Source: an uncultured bacterium (lineage in GTDB: Bacteria > Myxococcota_A > Bradymonadia > UBA7976 > VGTA01). From it: a stretch of DNA of 64,000 nucleotides. The translations under genes and the position numbers were made by a program. Below are positions 52,600-60,732 of the stretch, in pieces. How positions within the stretch are numbered: the first letter of the stretch is position 1; each line of letters begins with the position of its first letter. A model generated the notes under the pieces. It saw nothing but the letters and a program-made list of their open reading frames with translations, ran no database searches and was not told where the DNA came from. The stretch lies in NCBI GenBank assembly GCA_943788935.1, contig CALSSE010000019.1, positions 1 to 64,000 of the forward strand. The letters are read 5' to 3'.

Positions 52600-54207
52600 C
52601 TAAGCCCTTTCTCTTCGGCGCACGGGTCTGCGCTTAACGCTAAATTTCTTCAGCCACTTTGGATTCAAGTGCACTGACACATTCTCTCTAAACTCTTTAT
52701 CGTTCATCGCATGGCTCTTGATCTGCTTGAGGAGGTTGGGAATTTCAAGCACTCCACCTCTTTTGAGAATAGATAAAATATTACACCATCGGTCGTTTTG
52801 TGTGTATTCGTCGCTGCAGCTGATTAATATAGGATATTTATGTAAGTTCTTAATCTTCTCCAGACCTATGCGATCTTCACCGCTCGCCAAGAAGACTTTT
52901 GAGGTGTCTCTAAGCCCGTTGAGATCAGCTGCCTCTTCAGCGATAGACACAGAGTCATCGCTTATTTCGAGCGCTGAGGGGAGGCAGTGTCGATAAACAC
53001 TTCCTGTCAACGCGCCTGCAGTCATCAAGATCTTACTGTGCTGTATAAAGCGATGAAACGTGTGACCACCACTCGAGTACCCTCCACGCTCGAGCCACCT
53101 GTGATCAGTTTGATAAAGACTATCTTCGATGAATAATATGACCCATTCGCCTTCCGTCTCATCGAGCAAGTCGTCAATAAAGCTAAGCTCTTCATATAAC
53201 TGGTTGAGGCTAACTCTCTCGCCAAGAGTAAACTGAGGCTCATAACCTAGGGTGTAGAGATCAACGGGAGATGTCTCTATCTCATCGATCAAGAGACCAA
53301 CGTCTGTCTCCCTGTACTTGACGTGAACCGTCTTGCTCTCTAAGCATTCAGAAGACTTAAACTGATTAGCGATCGAGTTGAGCTGATCATACTCATCTAA
53401 AAAATTAACTTCGCACAACTCCTCTCGTTCATGGAGTTCTCTTAGCATAGTTCTGCAACGCTCTAGATCTCCTCGAATGACCCTGTTCGCTTCAAGCGAC
53501 GTCACTTCGGCACTCGTAGCGAGGTCTTCTAAACTCAATACAACAGCCTCATAGACGAAATGATAGAGGTGACTCTCGTCGAAATCCTTTTGGACAAAGT
53601 GCTCATCAAGCTGTGGGAAAACCTCTTTGAGCTGAGCAGTAAAATTGACAATTTCAATTTTCTTTCCATATTTGACAAGTAATGTCCATAGCTGACGAAG
53701 TTTGCTAAGAACCTTCTTATCTATTGTAAACCTCTTAGCTTCTCGTACGATCTGCTCATCAAATGGCAGAGGGTCATCTTCACTTAGTTGTTGGATCGCT
53801 CTGAATTTATCGCTGAGCTGCTTTGTAAAAACCTTAGTCTCCTCTGAGTAAGTGAGAATTTGGTGTGGCTTTAGGGGATTCTCTTTTTCTTTTGCATGAA
53901 TGATGTCACACCTTGCTTGATAGATCGCATCAAATGTAATGTAGCATGGTACTTTGAGGAGTTCGGAATGCTGTTTGATTAGGCTGTGGGAATCGGCGGG
54001 GTCAAGGGTTCTATATTTCCCTGGTTTATAGCCTACTTTCTTTATATTTTTCGAGATGTAGTGGTCGGCGAAGCTCACCCTAAATGCGCGCCACAAGATC
54101 TCATAAAATCTGGCGAGATGTAAAACTGCGTAGTCTAGGTCATCTTGTTCAATCGCCTCCGTGACTCTTTTAACAAGGCCGTTCAGCACATCATCAAGAG
54201 CGATCAT
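52600..54207 (-). CDS. HEPN-candidate protein, unknown C-terminal domains
   Basis: A 535-residue protein. The N-terminal 115 residues are helical and contain DAIYQARCDIIHAKEK, where Arg99-x4-His104 fits the RX4-6H motif of HEPN ribonucleases. The preceding helices (YAVLHLARFYEILWRAF) have the usual HEPN layout, and a Tyr/Arg-rich loop separates them. The middle (150-290) is helical. Residues 300-535 are alpha/beta with DVGLLIDEIETSPVDLYTLG, EWVILFIEDSLYQTDHRW and YPILISCSDEYTQNDRWCNI, an unrecognised Rossmann-like region. A basic tail (KRRPVRRRERA) closes the protein. Located between the RNA polymerase-like gene and MoxR. It may be the RNase effector or a sensor; HEPN assignment is by eye only. 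Confidence 0.45.
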   Translation of the reverse strand: MIALDDVLNGLVKRVTEAIEQDDLDYAVLHLARFYEILWRAFRVSFADHYISKNIKKVGYKPGKYRTLDPADSHSLIKQHSELLKVPCYITFDAIYQARCDIIHAKEKENPLKPHQILTYSEETKVFTKQLSDKFRAIQQLSEDDPLPFDEQIVREAKRFTIDKKVLSKLRQLWTLLVKYGKKIEIVNFTAQLKEVFPQLDEHFVQKDFDESHLYHFVYEAVVLSLEDLATSAEVTSLEANRVIRGDLERCRTMLRELHEREELCEVNFLDEYDQLNSIANQFKSSECLESKTVHVKYRETDVGLLIDEIETSPVDLYTLGYEPQFTLGERVSLNQLYEELSFIDDLLDETEGEWVILFIEDSLYQTDHRWLERGGYSSGGHTFHRFIQHSKILMTAGALTGSVYRHCLPSALEISDDSVSIAEEAADLNGLRDTSKVFLASGEDRIGLEKIKNLHKYPILISCSDEYTQNDRWCNILSILKRGGVLEIPNLLKQIKSHAMNDKEFRENVSVHLNPKWLKKFSVKRRPVRRRERA

Positions 54208-54214
54208 AGATGAT

Positions 54215-54229
54215 CCTTACTCAGTAAGG
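54215..54229 (-). promoter_or_regulatory. 15-bp inverted repeat before the HEPN-candidate gene
   Basis: CCTTACT-C-AGTAAGG, a perfect 7-bp palindrome around one central base, ends eight bases upstream of the start codon in the only sizeable gap (74 bp) inside the operon. It could be an operator or an RNA hairpin limiting translation; the short loop favours a DNA site. Confidence 0.4.
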
Positions 54230-54281
54230 TGAGTGCGTGATCGGAGTTAAAAGAGTTTAACATAGTCAAGTCAGAACTTTC

Positions 54282-57200
54282 TCAGGCCTTGATGGTCAGC
54301 GGCGTCCAGCGTTTATCGAGGCTGAGGGTCTCATTTGCCTCAATAAATAGATACCGGGGGTCATCGACGCTCATCTCTATATTTTCATCCGCTTCAGCGA
54401 GTTGACCATAAATCCAAAGTGCTGAGTGGGGATTCAACTCAGTCATTAGAGATTTTAGCAGTTTTAATGAGTGTGGTCTCTTCTCTTCGGTAAGTTTCTT
54501 TACCGCTTCGAACTCCGGTGGTTCCTTATCCGCTTCGGGATTAGGGGGATCCCCAACCGCTTTCTGCTTGGACGATTTACTCTTGGATTTATAAACGAGC
54601 GGCTTTCCTGCGAGAACAGTCTCCCACGCCTTGCCAAGTGTTTGAGCATCAATAGGTTTCTCATTCTTCTTAAACTTGAGCACGCTCTGCTGAAGCCGCT
54701 CCATATGTCGCTGCAGAGCGACTAAGAACAGCTTCTGCCTATCGCTGTCTTCTATGGGTAAATGCTTGTGCAACATCCTTCGATACAAGCCGCCCATCAA
54801 CCCAGCCCCCCGCTGACTCTCGTAAAAAAATAGAGGTAGTTTCGTGAGATAATCATTGGTCCACCAAGTCGCTTCGGCATTTAAATGATCATCTTTAAAG
54901 AGATATTTGCCTCCCTCATCACCTCCGCGCAAGACGAGACGTTCGCTTTCGCTGAGGCCAGATCGCATGACATATTCCTCAAGCGGAGAGTGCCATGCTG
55001 AACAGAGGATCCGATTATACTTAAACATCTCCTGCTTGACGGCAGAGAAGTCCTCAGCGCGCAGATAGTCAGCTCTCGGTTCAGGCAAGAGTTGATTCGC
55101 CAAGGCGAGGTCTTTCTCCATGGGGAACATATCATCTTGCTTAATCTCATCCATCAAGCTCTCTGCATCGATATTGAGATCTGAAGCGTTGAAAAGCCTC
55201 GGGGCCTCGCTGTCATCTGAGCTGATGAGTGTTGAATTCGCCTCACAGAAGGGCCTCAGCTCATGATCAGACCCGATGAGGCCGACGGGGACGACGTTCA
55301 CGGTGTCGCCATCATAGTCTCCGCCGATCGGGTGGAGGGCTTGCGGCGGGAAGCCGATCACGTTATCGGTGTTGGGGCTCACTGAGACCTTCATCGCCCA
55401 GACGCTGCCATAATGCAAAACAGGATCGCGGTGGATCACAACCCAAGCGTCGCTGAGCTGTTCACACAGTGTGCTTAACTCTGTCCCTATGAGCTTATTT
55501 TGATCATCGGTAATCGTGACTGGGTCATCCGCTTCAGACTCTTGATCCTCCAACTCAGTCGCGAGGTCTAAAGCTATGCCCTCCAAAGCACCCTCTAGAA
55601 AACCTGGAGGGAGCTCACTCAGCGTTTGACCCCACTGCTCACGCTGTGCCTCTGAGAGGTCGTCCCAAAACAAGTTCAGCGCGACCCACCACGGGAGCTC
55701 AACATTGCTCATCTCGAGGTTTGGCGCGGGTACGATCACCCCACGATAGCTACGCCCGACCTGTAAGCAGAGTGGCCACTCGACCAGTGGAGAGCGCCTT
55801 AGCATATCGTGTCGAGGCTTATCGACCCTCATCGCGACCTCAGCGGGCAGGGATCGGCGCAGATGCCGCCTCAACGCGAAATCATCTCGTGTGGTCAGGG
55901 CTTCAGAGGTGGTCTTTATGAATGAGACAGGGTTCGTATTCCCATCGAACTTAAGCGATGAGGTGATATGTTCTTCAAGCCAAAACCCTGTTTCTGAGTC
56001 AATTTTCAGCGGAGAGAGAGAGCCCTTTGACTTCTTCTCCTTGTACACATCCTTCTTTTTGGTCTTGTCATCTTTGCTTTTCGACCGAGGAAGTTTGTTC
56101 AACATTGTCGCGTGATCTTCACTCAAGACTTTGTTCCTGAGTTTCTCAACTTGAAAACCTTGACCGCTCGCAGCATAGCCTAAGTTGTGCCACACTAGCC
56201 ATCGCCAAGCGTTGACCCGGAGCTGCCTATCAGATCTCCCGCTACCAGCACTCGATGATCGCTCATGAAGAGAGCGCTCAACAAAGGTCCTCGCGTGTTT
56301 GCGCGTCGCAAGCGCCCAAGCGTTTAGCTCTCCGTATTTGAGACCAGTTGATCTCATCCGCAAGCCTCGCGGAGCGCTGAGGGCTCGAGGGAGGTCTGTG
56401 GCGCTCGATCCACACAGCTTTGACTGCCTGTTCGCCTCGTGGAGGCTACGCATCCAAAGGTTCTTACCGAAGATCGCCTTAAGAGAGGTACGATTTCCAT
56501 CGGTACCATCAACGAACATCGAGGCCCGACCGCCATCATCGAGCAACGCTGATCCCTCACCCCATGAGTCGATGGCCTCTTGCAACTGCCCAAAATTGCC
56601 GCGATTGATGACCCCGATAGGGTTCACAACGACCTCGGCGCTCACCCGCTCTCCGTTGGACATCATGTAAGGCATCTCTACGTCGGGTAAGACGAGCGCA
56701 ATGACCCCTTTGTTCCCGTGGCGGTTGAACATCTTGTCGCCGCGACGCGCGGGTCGAGTGAGTTCCGAGAGGGAGAGGGTCATGACCGCCCGCACACTGT
56801 TGGGTCTTGGCCGATTGGCCCACTCGTCAGGGTCGTATTTTGTGTCAAAGCTCTCAATGTTTACGTCGTCAACATGTGCAGGCCAAGGGATCTTCCTACC
56901 GTCTAGGCTGATGGTAAAGATGCCGCTCCACGCCTCTCTTGGCGACATAAAGTTGAGGTTCATCTCATCCCCATCGATGGGGTACCACATGATCCTCGCT
57001 CGGGGTTTACTCCCGCGAGAGAGGGAGTCTCCGATTTTGATCTGTGGGACCTCTGCGGACCAAGGGATAGGGTACGAGAGCTCGACCTCCCTCTTCAGCG
57101 CTAATCGACTCGCCGCAGACTCGCTGATGACGATCGCGTCCTCGTGGTTCCACCCTCCCCAAAAGCTGAAGGCGGTGAGCAGCTCAACACCCGGCGGTTG

Positions 57201-58178
57201 CTCTGCGGTGTCTTCGGACTCCGCGAGCGGCTCTGCGTGCGTCAGGTGTCCTGAGGCGAGGAGCAAGCGCCTCGGCTCATCCAGCTCCCAGTGCGGGACA
57301 CTGAGTGCCGATTTCCCCAAGTGAACCTGCATCCCATTGATCTTGACAGTCTGCACTTTGAGGTGTCTCGTTAAGCCCGCGCCGCTGTTACCCGGTGTGT
57401 GAAGATCACAGTGATGTTCTGAGCGCTCTCGCGCTTCTTTACCCCAAGATTGAATTCTCAAGCTCCCCCACTTCAGCTCTGCAGTCAGCGTGAGATCTTT
57501 AGCGACCTCCTCACCAAAGGCACTCTCAGAATCCACAGGAGTCAGCCAAGGGACACTGTTTGATCCGCCGATGACCAACATCTTATAGAGCGGATCTAAA
57601 ACGCGCTTAAGTTTAAAGCCCTTAACGCTGGTGTGCTTTGCTGTCAGAGAGCCGATTACCCTCTCCAACAGCGCAGCAGTGTATGTAATTTTAAGTTCCC
57701 TATCCTCACCAAAGGGCACGGTCAGTTGTTCTTCACTCGGATCATGTTTAGTCGTAGTGTGAGTGGAGTCCTCCTCATTGGAGCTACCATCACCGTCGTC
57801 TTGCATTGGCTCTCGCTCTTCTTCAGCGCTCTCACTCTCTTTCAGTACGACCAGCCTGATGTGAGGCAGGCAGCGCCTCTGTCCTGCCCACCAGAAGAGC
57901 CCCTCGTCATCCGGATAAGGGAGCCAAATCACCGCCTCCTGTCCCGCTGCGCCAATCGTGAGACGTTTGCAGATCGTCTTACCGGTGATCAAGCGCTTTG
58001 GCCCGATCTCATCCATCCCCACCTCTAAGAAGTGAGTTGTGATTAGACTACTCGCGGTCAGCGTCACCTCAAAGGACGTTTCCTCTCCAGTCACAACGCT
58101 GAGGTCAAGATAGCGGTCAAGGTGATCAATCACCTCCGCGTATTGCGCGGCGTTCGACTTTTGTTCTCGAAGGATCAT
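54282..58178 (-). CDS. Single-chain two-barrel RNA polymerase (beta and beta-prime cores fused)
   Basis: A 1298-residue protein. In order it shows beta-subunit motifs: FSFWGGWNHEDAIVISES (about 338-355; compare 'WxGYNFEDAIVISE'), GDKMFNRHGNKGVI (480-493; both barrel lysines present), MPYMMSNGERV, VVNPIGVINRGNFGQLQEA, and LKYGELNAWAL. It then shows beta-prime motifs: LQVGRSYRGVIVPAPNLEMS with LPWWVALNLF (about 805-835; compare 'VDYSGRSVIVVGP...LPKKMALELF'), IHRDPVLHYGSVWAM, and GGDYDGDTVNVVPV with the catalytic DYDGD at 954-958. Both double-psi beta-barrel cores are thus intact in one short chain, while the lobes, most of the clamp and the sigma-binding parts are missing or replaced. The trigger loop was not identified with certainty. 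The start overlaps the upstream stop (ATGA). It could transcribe a special template or make RNA from RNA or DNA ends. Confidence 0.88.
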   Translation of the reverse strand: MILREQKSNAAQYAEVIDHLDRYLDLSVVTGEETSFEVTLTASSLITTHFLEVGMDEIGPKRLITGKTICKRLTIGAAGQEAVIWLPYPDDEGLFWWAGQRRCLPHIRLVVLKESESAEEEREPMQDDGDGSSNEEDSTHTTTKHDPSEEQLTVPFGEDRELKITYTAALLERVIGSLTAKHTSVKGFKLKRVLDPLYKMLVIGGSNSVPWLTPVDSESAFGEEVAKDLTLTAELKWGSLRIQSWGKEARERSEHHCDLHTPGNSGAGLTRHLKVQTVKINGMQVHLGKSALSVPHWELDEPRRLLLASGHLTHAEPLAESEDTAEQPPGVELLTAFSFWGGWNHEDAIVISESAASRLALKREVELSYPIPWSAEVPQIKIGDSLSRGSKPRARIMWYPIDGDEMNLNFMSPREAWSGIFTISLDGRKIPWPAHVDDVNIESFDTKYDPDEWANRPRPNSVRAVMTLSLSELTRPARRGDKMFNRHGNKGVIALVLPDVEMPYMMSNGERVSAEVVVNPIGVINRGNFGQLQEAIDSWGEGSALLDDGGRASMFVDGTDGNRTSLKAIFGKNLWMRSLHEANRQSKLCGSSATDLPRALSAPRGLRMRSTGLKYGELNAWALATRKHARTFVERSLHERSSSAGSGRSDRQLRVNAWRWLVWHNLGYAASGQGFQVEKLRNKVLSEDHATMLNKLPRSKSKDDKTKKKDVYKEKKSKGSLSPLKIDSETGFWLEEHITSSLKFDGNTNPVSFIKTTSEALTTRDDFALRRHLRRSLPAEVAMRVDKPRHDMLRRSPLVEWPLCLQVGRSYRGVIVPAPNLEMSNVELPWWVALNLFWDDLSEAQREQWGQTLSELPPGFLEGALEGIALDLATELEDQESEADDPVTITDDQNKLIGTELSTLCEQLSDAWVVIHRDPVLHYGSVWAMKVSVSPNTDNVIGFPPQALHPIGGDYDGDTVNVVPVGLIGSDHELRPFCEANSTLISSDDSEAPRLFNASDLNIDAESLMDEIKQDDMFPMEKDLALANQLLPEPRADYLRAEDFSAVKQEMFKYNRILCSAWHSPLEEYVMRSGLSESERLVLRGGDEGGKYLFKDDHLNAEATWWTNDYLTKLPLFFYESQRGAGLMGGLYRRMLHKHLPIEDSDRQKLFLVALQRHMERLQQSVLKFKKNEKPIDAQTLGKAWETVLAGKPLVYKSKSKSSKQKAVGDPPNPEADKEPPEFEAVKKLTEEKRPHSLKLLKSLMTELNPHSALWIYGQLAEADENIEMSVDDPRYLFIEANETLSLDKRWTPLTIKA

Positions 58179-59260
58179 CGCTTGAACCCCCTGATTATTG
58201 GTAAACGCCGTTCAGATCTCTTTACAGAGTCTTTTACTCGATCCTTCAATTTTTGAGGGGAAACTCTCTTCACACCTCTGATCACGGGGAGCGCTCGGTC
58301 TTTGATGGGACCATCGGTGGGCATCGCGCCGCTGTCAGTGAGCTCCGATAACGCACCGCCGACGTAGCTCCTTAGGAGCGCTCTGTGATTCATAAATTTA
58401 ATTTTCTCGTACCCTACGAAGAAGCAGGGAGAGCAAGCCATCCCATTGGGGAGCAGCAAGGTCTCCTCGCTGAGATAAGCGCCCACATACTCCCACGCCT
58501 TCTTGGTGTCGAGCTGATATTTAGAGATATACTCGACGAGCCCCTCAAGGAGCTGCGAGTGATATAGATTTGTGCGAGAGAGCTCAGTCTTGATGAAGGG
58601 GAGGATCAAGTCTCTGAAAAAGATCCTGTAATCTGATAGTCGAAGCTCGATAACACCCGACTCGCTATCAGTCTCGTCACTCTGATCATGATCATCAAAA
58701 ATCTCTGCTAGATCGTCCCCTAGGTCGCCCATCCGCGCCGCCTCCGGAAAGGGGCTTAAGCAAGCGAGTCTCACGCTGAGTGGTGTGAGCCCTAAAATCC
58801 CTTGGATAAAATTTTGTGGGTCATTGTAGTGATCTCTCATGAGTGCTCTGAGCCTTCGCGACCACTCAGAGTCGCTATGAGCAATGTAAAGACACAGTGC
58901 GAGAGTGATCGCATATCTCGCGTCTGTATCATTCTCTGAGCTGCTCTCTTTAACACCCCAAGAGTAGTCACTGCTCATGCGTTCAGCAGCGCATGAAGAG
59001 ACAGGGACAACCCTCATGTTCACAGGGAGTCTTGGGTTACCTGGCTTGATTACTAAACGCCACTTGGGGTGAGTTACCTTATTCCCCGTGCCGCGGTGAT
59101 ATATTTGGTCTCTCAGGCGACGATGACCGAGCTTCGCTGAGAAATAAGCGTCATCAAGGGCATCATATTGGTCCCCATCGAACTCTTGCTCGTCATCGCC
59201 CATCTCTTCGAGCCCTGCCTCTTTATTCGGATCATGTCTCTCTCGATCTTGGTCAGTCAT
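58175..59260 (-). CDS. Unrecognised 361-residue operon protein with duplicated C-terminal peptide
   Basis: The start at ATG 59260 is chosen because GGAGG lies five bases upstream; an earlier in-frame ATG at 59272 lacks a site. The first 40 residues are very acidic. A middle domain (RLRDQIYHRGTGNKVTHPKW to LGLTPLSVRLACLSPFPEAA) is helical with a few strands. A second domain contains SDYRIFFRDLILPFIKTELS and NGMACSPCFFVGYEKIKFMN. The basic C-terminus carries LPVIRGVKR and, 26 residues later, LPIIRGFKR as the very end. I do not recognise the family. It overlaps the previous gene by 8 bp and the RNA polymerase gene by 4 bp, so tight stoichiometry with the polymerase is likely; a subunit or initiation factor role is only a guess. 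Confidence 0.75.
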   Translation of the reverse strand: MTDQDRERHDPNKEAGLEEMGDDEQEFDGDQYDALDDAYFSAKLGHRRLRDQIYHRGTGNKVTHPKWRLVIKPGNPRLPVNMRVVPVSSCAAERMSSDYSWGVKESSSENDTDARYAITLALCLYIAHSDSEWSRRLRALMRDHYNDPQNFIQGILGLTPLSVRLACLSPFPEAARMGDLGDDLAEIFDDHDQSDETDSESGVIELRLSDYRIFFRDLILPFIKTELSRTNLYHSQLLEGLVEYISKYQLDTKKAWEYVGAYLSEETLLLPNGMACSPCFFVGYEKIKFMNHRALLRSYVGGALSELTDSGAMPTDGPIKDRALPVIRGVKRVSPQKLKDRVKDSVKRSERRLPIIRGFKR

Positions 59261-60716
59261 GATCACCTCCACGAGCGGTGACAGCTTTAATTAACTCGAC
59301 TCCCGCTTCATTGAGTTTAGGCAGCTCTTTTTTTAGCTTCTCCCAATGAGTGTCTAGCTTATTACCTTGTTTAGGCGTTAACAGCTCTCGCCATTCCTCA
59401 GTATTTGACTGAAGCCAAGATAAGACGCGATCGATAAATGAGGCGCTCAATGTGTAGAGCTCGATAAGGCTAAGTCCACCCCTCTTGCTCATCTCTCTCT
59501 CTAGGACACTCTCTAACGTTTCGATATTTTGTGAGGCGGAGAGCGCATAATAGCTCAACCAGCGAGTAAAGTTTGCGAGGAGTCTTGACTGCTCGAGGTC
59601 TATGATTCGCTTAATCTGTGCTCGAATGCACGCGCGCCAGCACAAGGATAACAGGTGTGGACTGTCGATGAGCGGTGGCGAGAGGGGGTGGGCTGAGCTG
59701 ACCCCGGAGAGATCTGCTGTCGAACCTGAGAGGATCACGACCTTTCGCGGAGGCCTGCTCTCTTTGATGAGCCTCTCTAAGTCTTTATTAACTTTATGGA
59801 TATCCTCTTCATTGGGCTGAGCGATGGGGTAAAATATCGCTCGAGTCTCAGTATCCTCTAGCCGACCTACAAAGCTCCTAGCATCTTGCACGTTCGCAAA
59901 GCCCTCGAGCCAAGCACCGCGCCTGTTGATGACTTGATCATAGATCCACCAAGCCCATAGCTTATGATCCTCGCGACTTCTCCTCTCGCTGTGGAGCGCG
60001 ATCGGGTAGCCCTCTGAGGCGCAGACGAGAGCGGTCTGAAGGAAGTCAGCCCATTCGCTGTGTTCACTCGTGTAGCTGAGCGCTTCGCTGAGGTCACGAT
60101 AGGCAGGAAGGAGTGAGCCTGCTTCGAGGTCATCGAGCTGCGCCGTCGCCTTAATCGCCGCGCCACGTTTGCCAAAATTTAGCTCAAACAGCGTATCTGC
60201 CTTGAATGGAAAGCTGGTTCCATAGGTGTAAAATGAGAAGCGCTCACGTTGCCCAAGAGCCTGTAGGGCGCTCACCAACCCGAGACTCTGATTCGGCATA
60301 CCATTCAAGAGGATCCTAAAAGAGGTAAAGAAGGACTCGGAGCTCTCGGTTAAGACGATATCCCGCATCTGTAATTCTAGAGACTCGCTCTCTCCACCGC
60401 TCTCAACCTGATTGATCTCTCTCAGCTCAACGATGAGTTCGGGGTGCCGCTTTTTTATCTCTACCCGAGTCCCCTCAGCGTTGGTACGCACTATGTACGA
60501 GTCACCACCTCTGCTTTGCTTATTCCAGAGGATAATGACCTTGTTAGCCGCCTCATCGAGACACAGCGGACTCGAGGAGTCTAGAAGGGCAGTGGCGATC
60601 CCTCCTGGACCACCTTCAGCAGGCGAATTGTTCCTATTGTCTATAGGGTCAGTGTTGAACCCACAACACGTGATGTAGACGACCCGATCCGGCTGTCGCT
60701 TTGTGCTCTCACTCAT
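59253..60716 (-). CDS. Unrecognised 487-residue operon protein
   Basis: The start at ATG 60716 (MSESTKRQ) follows AGAGGAGG by six bases; upstream in-frame starts as far as 60782 would run over the ribosome site. The first strand DRVVYITCCGFNTDP and a following Gly/Ser-rich loop suggest an alpha/beta sensor-like fold, but I find no family signature. Other visible features: SESFFTSFRILLNGMPNQ, then FSFYTYGTSFPFKADTLFEL, a strand KVVILSGSTADLSG near residue 340, and a helical C-terminal third (IIDLEQSRLLANFTRWLSYY). No membrane segment. It lies 16 bp after the CARF gene and overlaps the next gene by 8 bp, so it belongs to the operon. Confidence 0.75.
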   Translation of the reverse strand: MSESTKRQPDRVVYITCCGFNTDPIDNRNNSPAEGGPGGIATALLDSSSPLCLDEAANKVIILWNKQSRGGDSYIVRTNAEGTRVEIKKRHPELIVELREINQVESGGESESLELQMRDIVLTESSESFFTSFRILLNGMPNQSLGLVSALQALGQRERFSFYTYGTSFPFKADTLFELNFGKRGAAIKATAQLDDLEAGSLLPAYRDLSEALSYTSEHSEWADFLQTALVCASEGYPIALHSERRSREDHKLWAWWIYDQVINRRGAWLEGFANVQDARSFVGRLEDTETRAIFYPIAQPNEEDIHKVNKDLERLIKESRPPRKVVILSGSTADLSGVSSAHPLSPPLIDSPHLLSLCWRACIRAQIKRIIDLEQSRLLANFTRWLSYYALSASQNIETLESVLEREMSKRGGLSLIELYTLSASFIDRVLSWLQSNTEEWRELLTPKQGNKLDTHWEKLKKELPKLNEAGVELIKAVTARGGDHD

Positions 60717-60732
60717 ACCCATCCTCCTCTGT

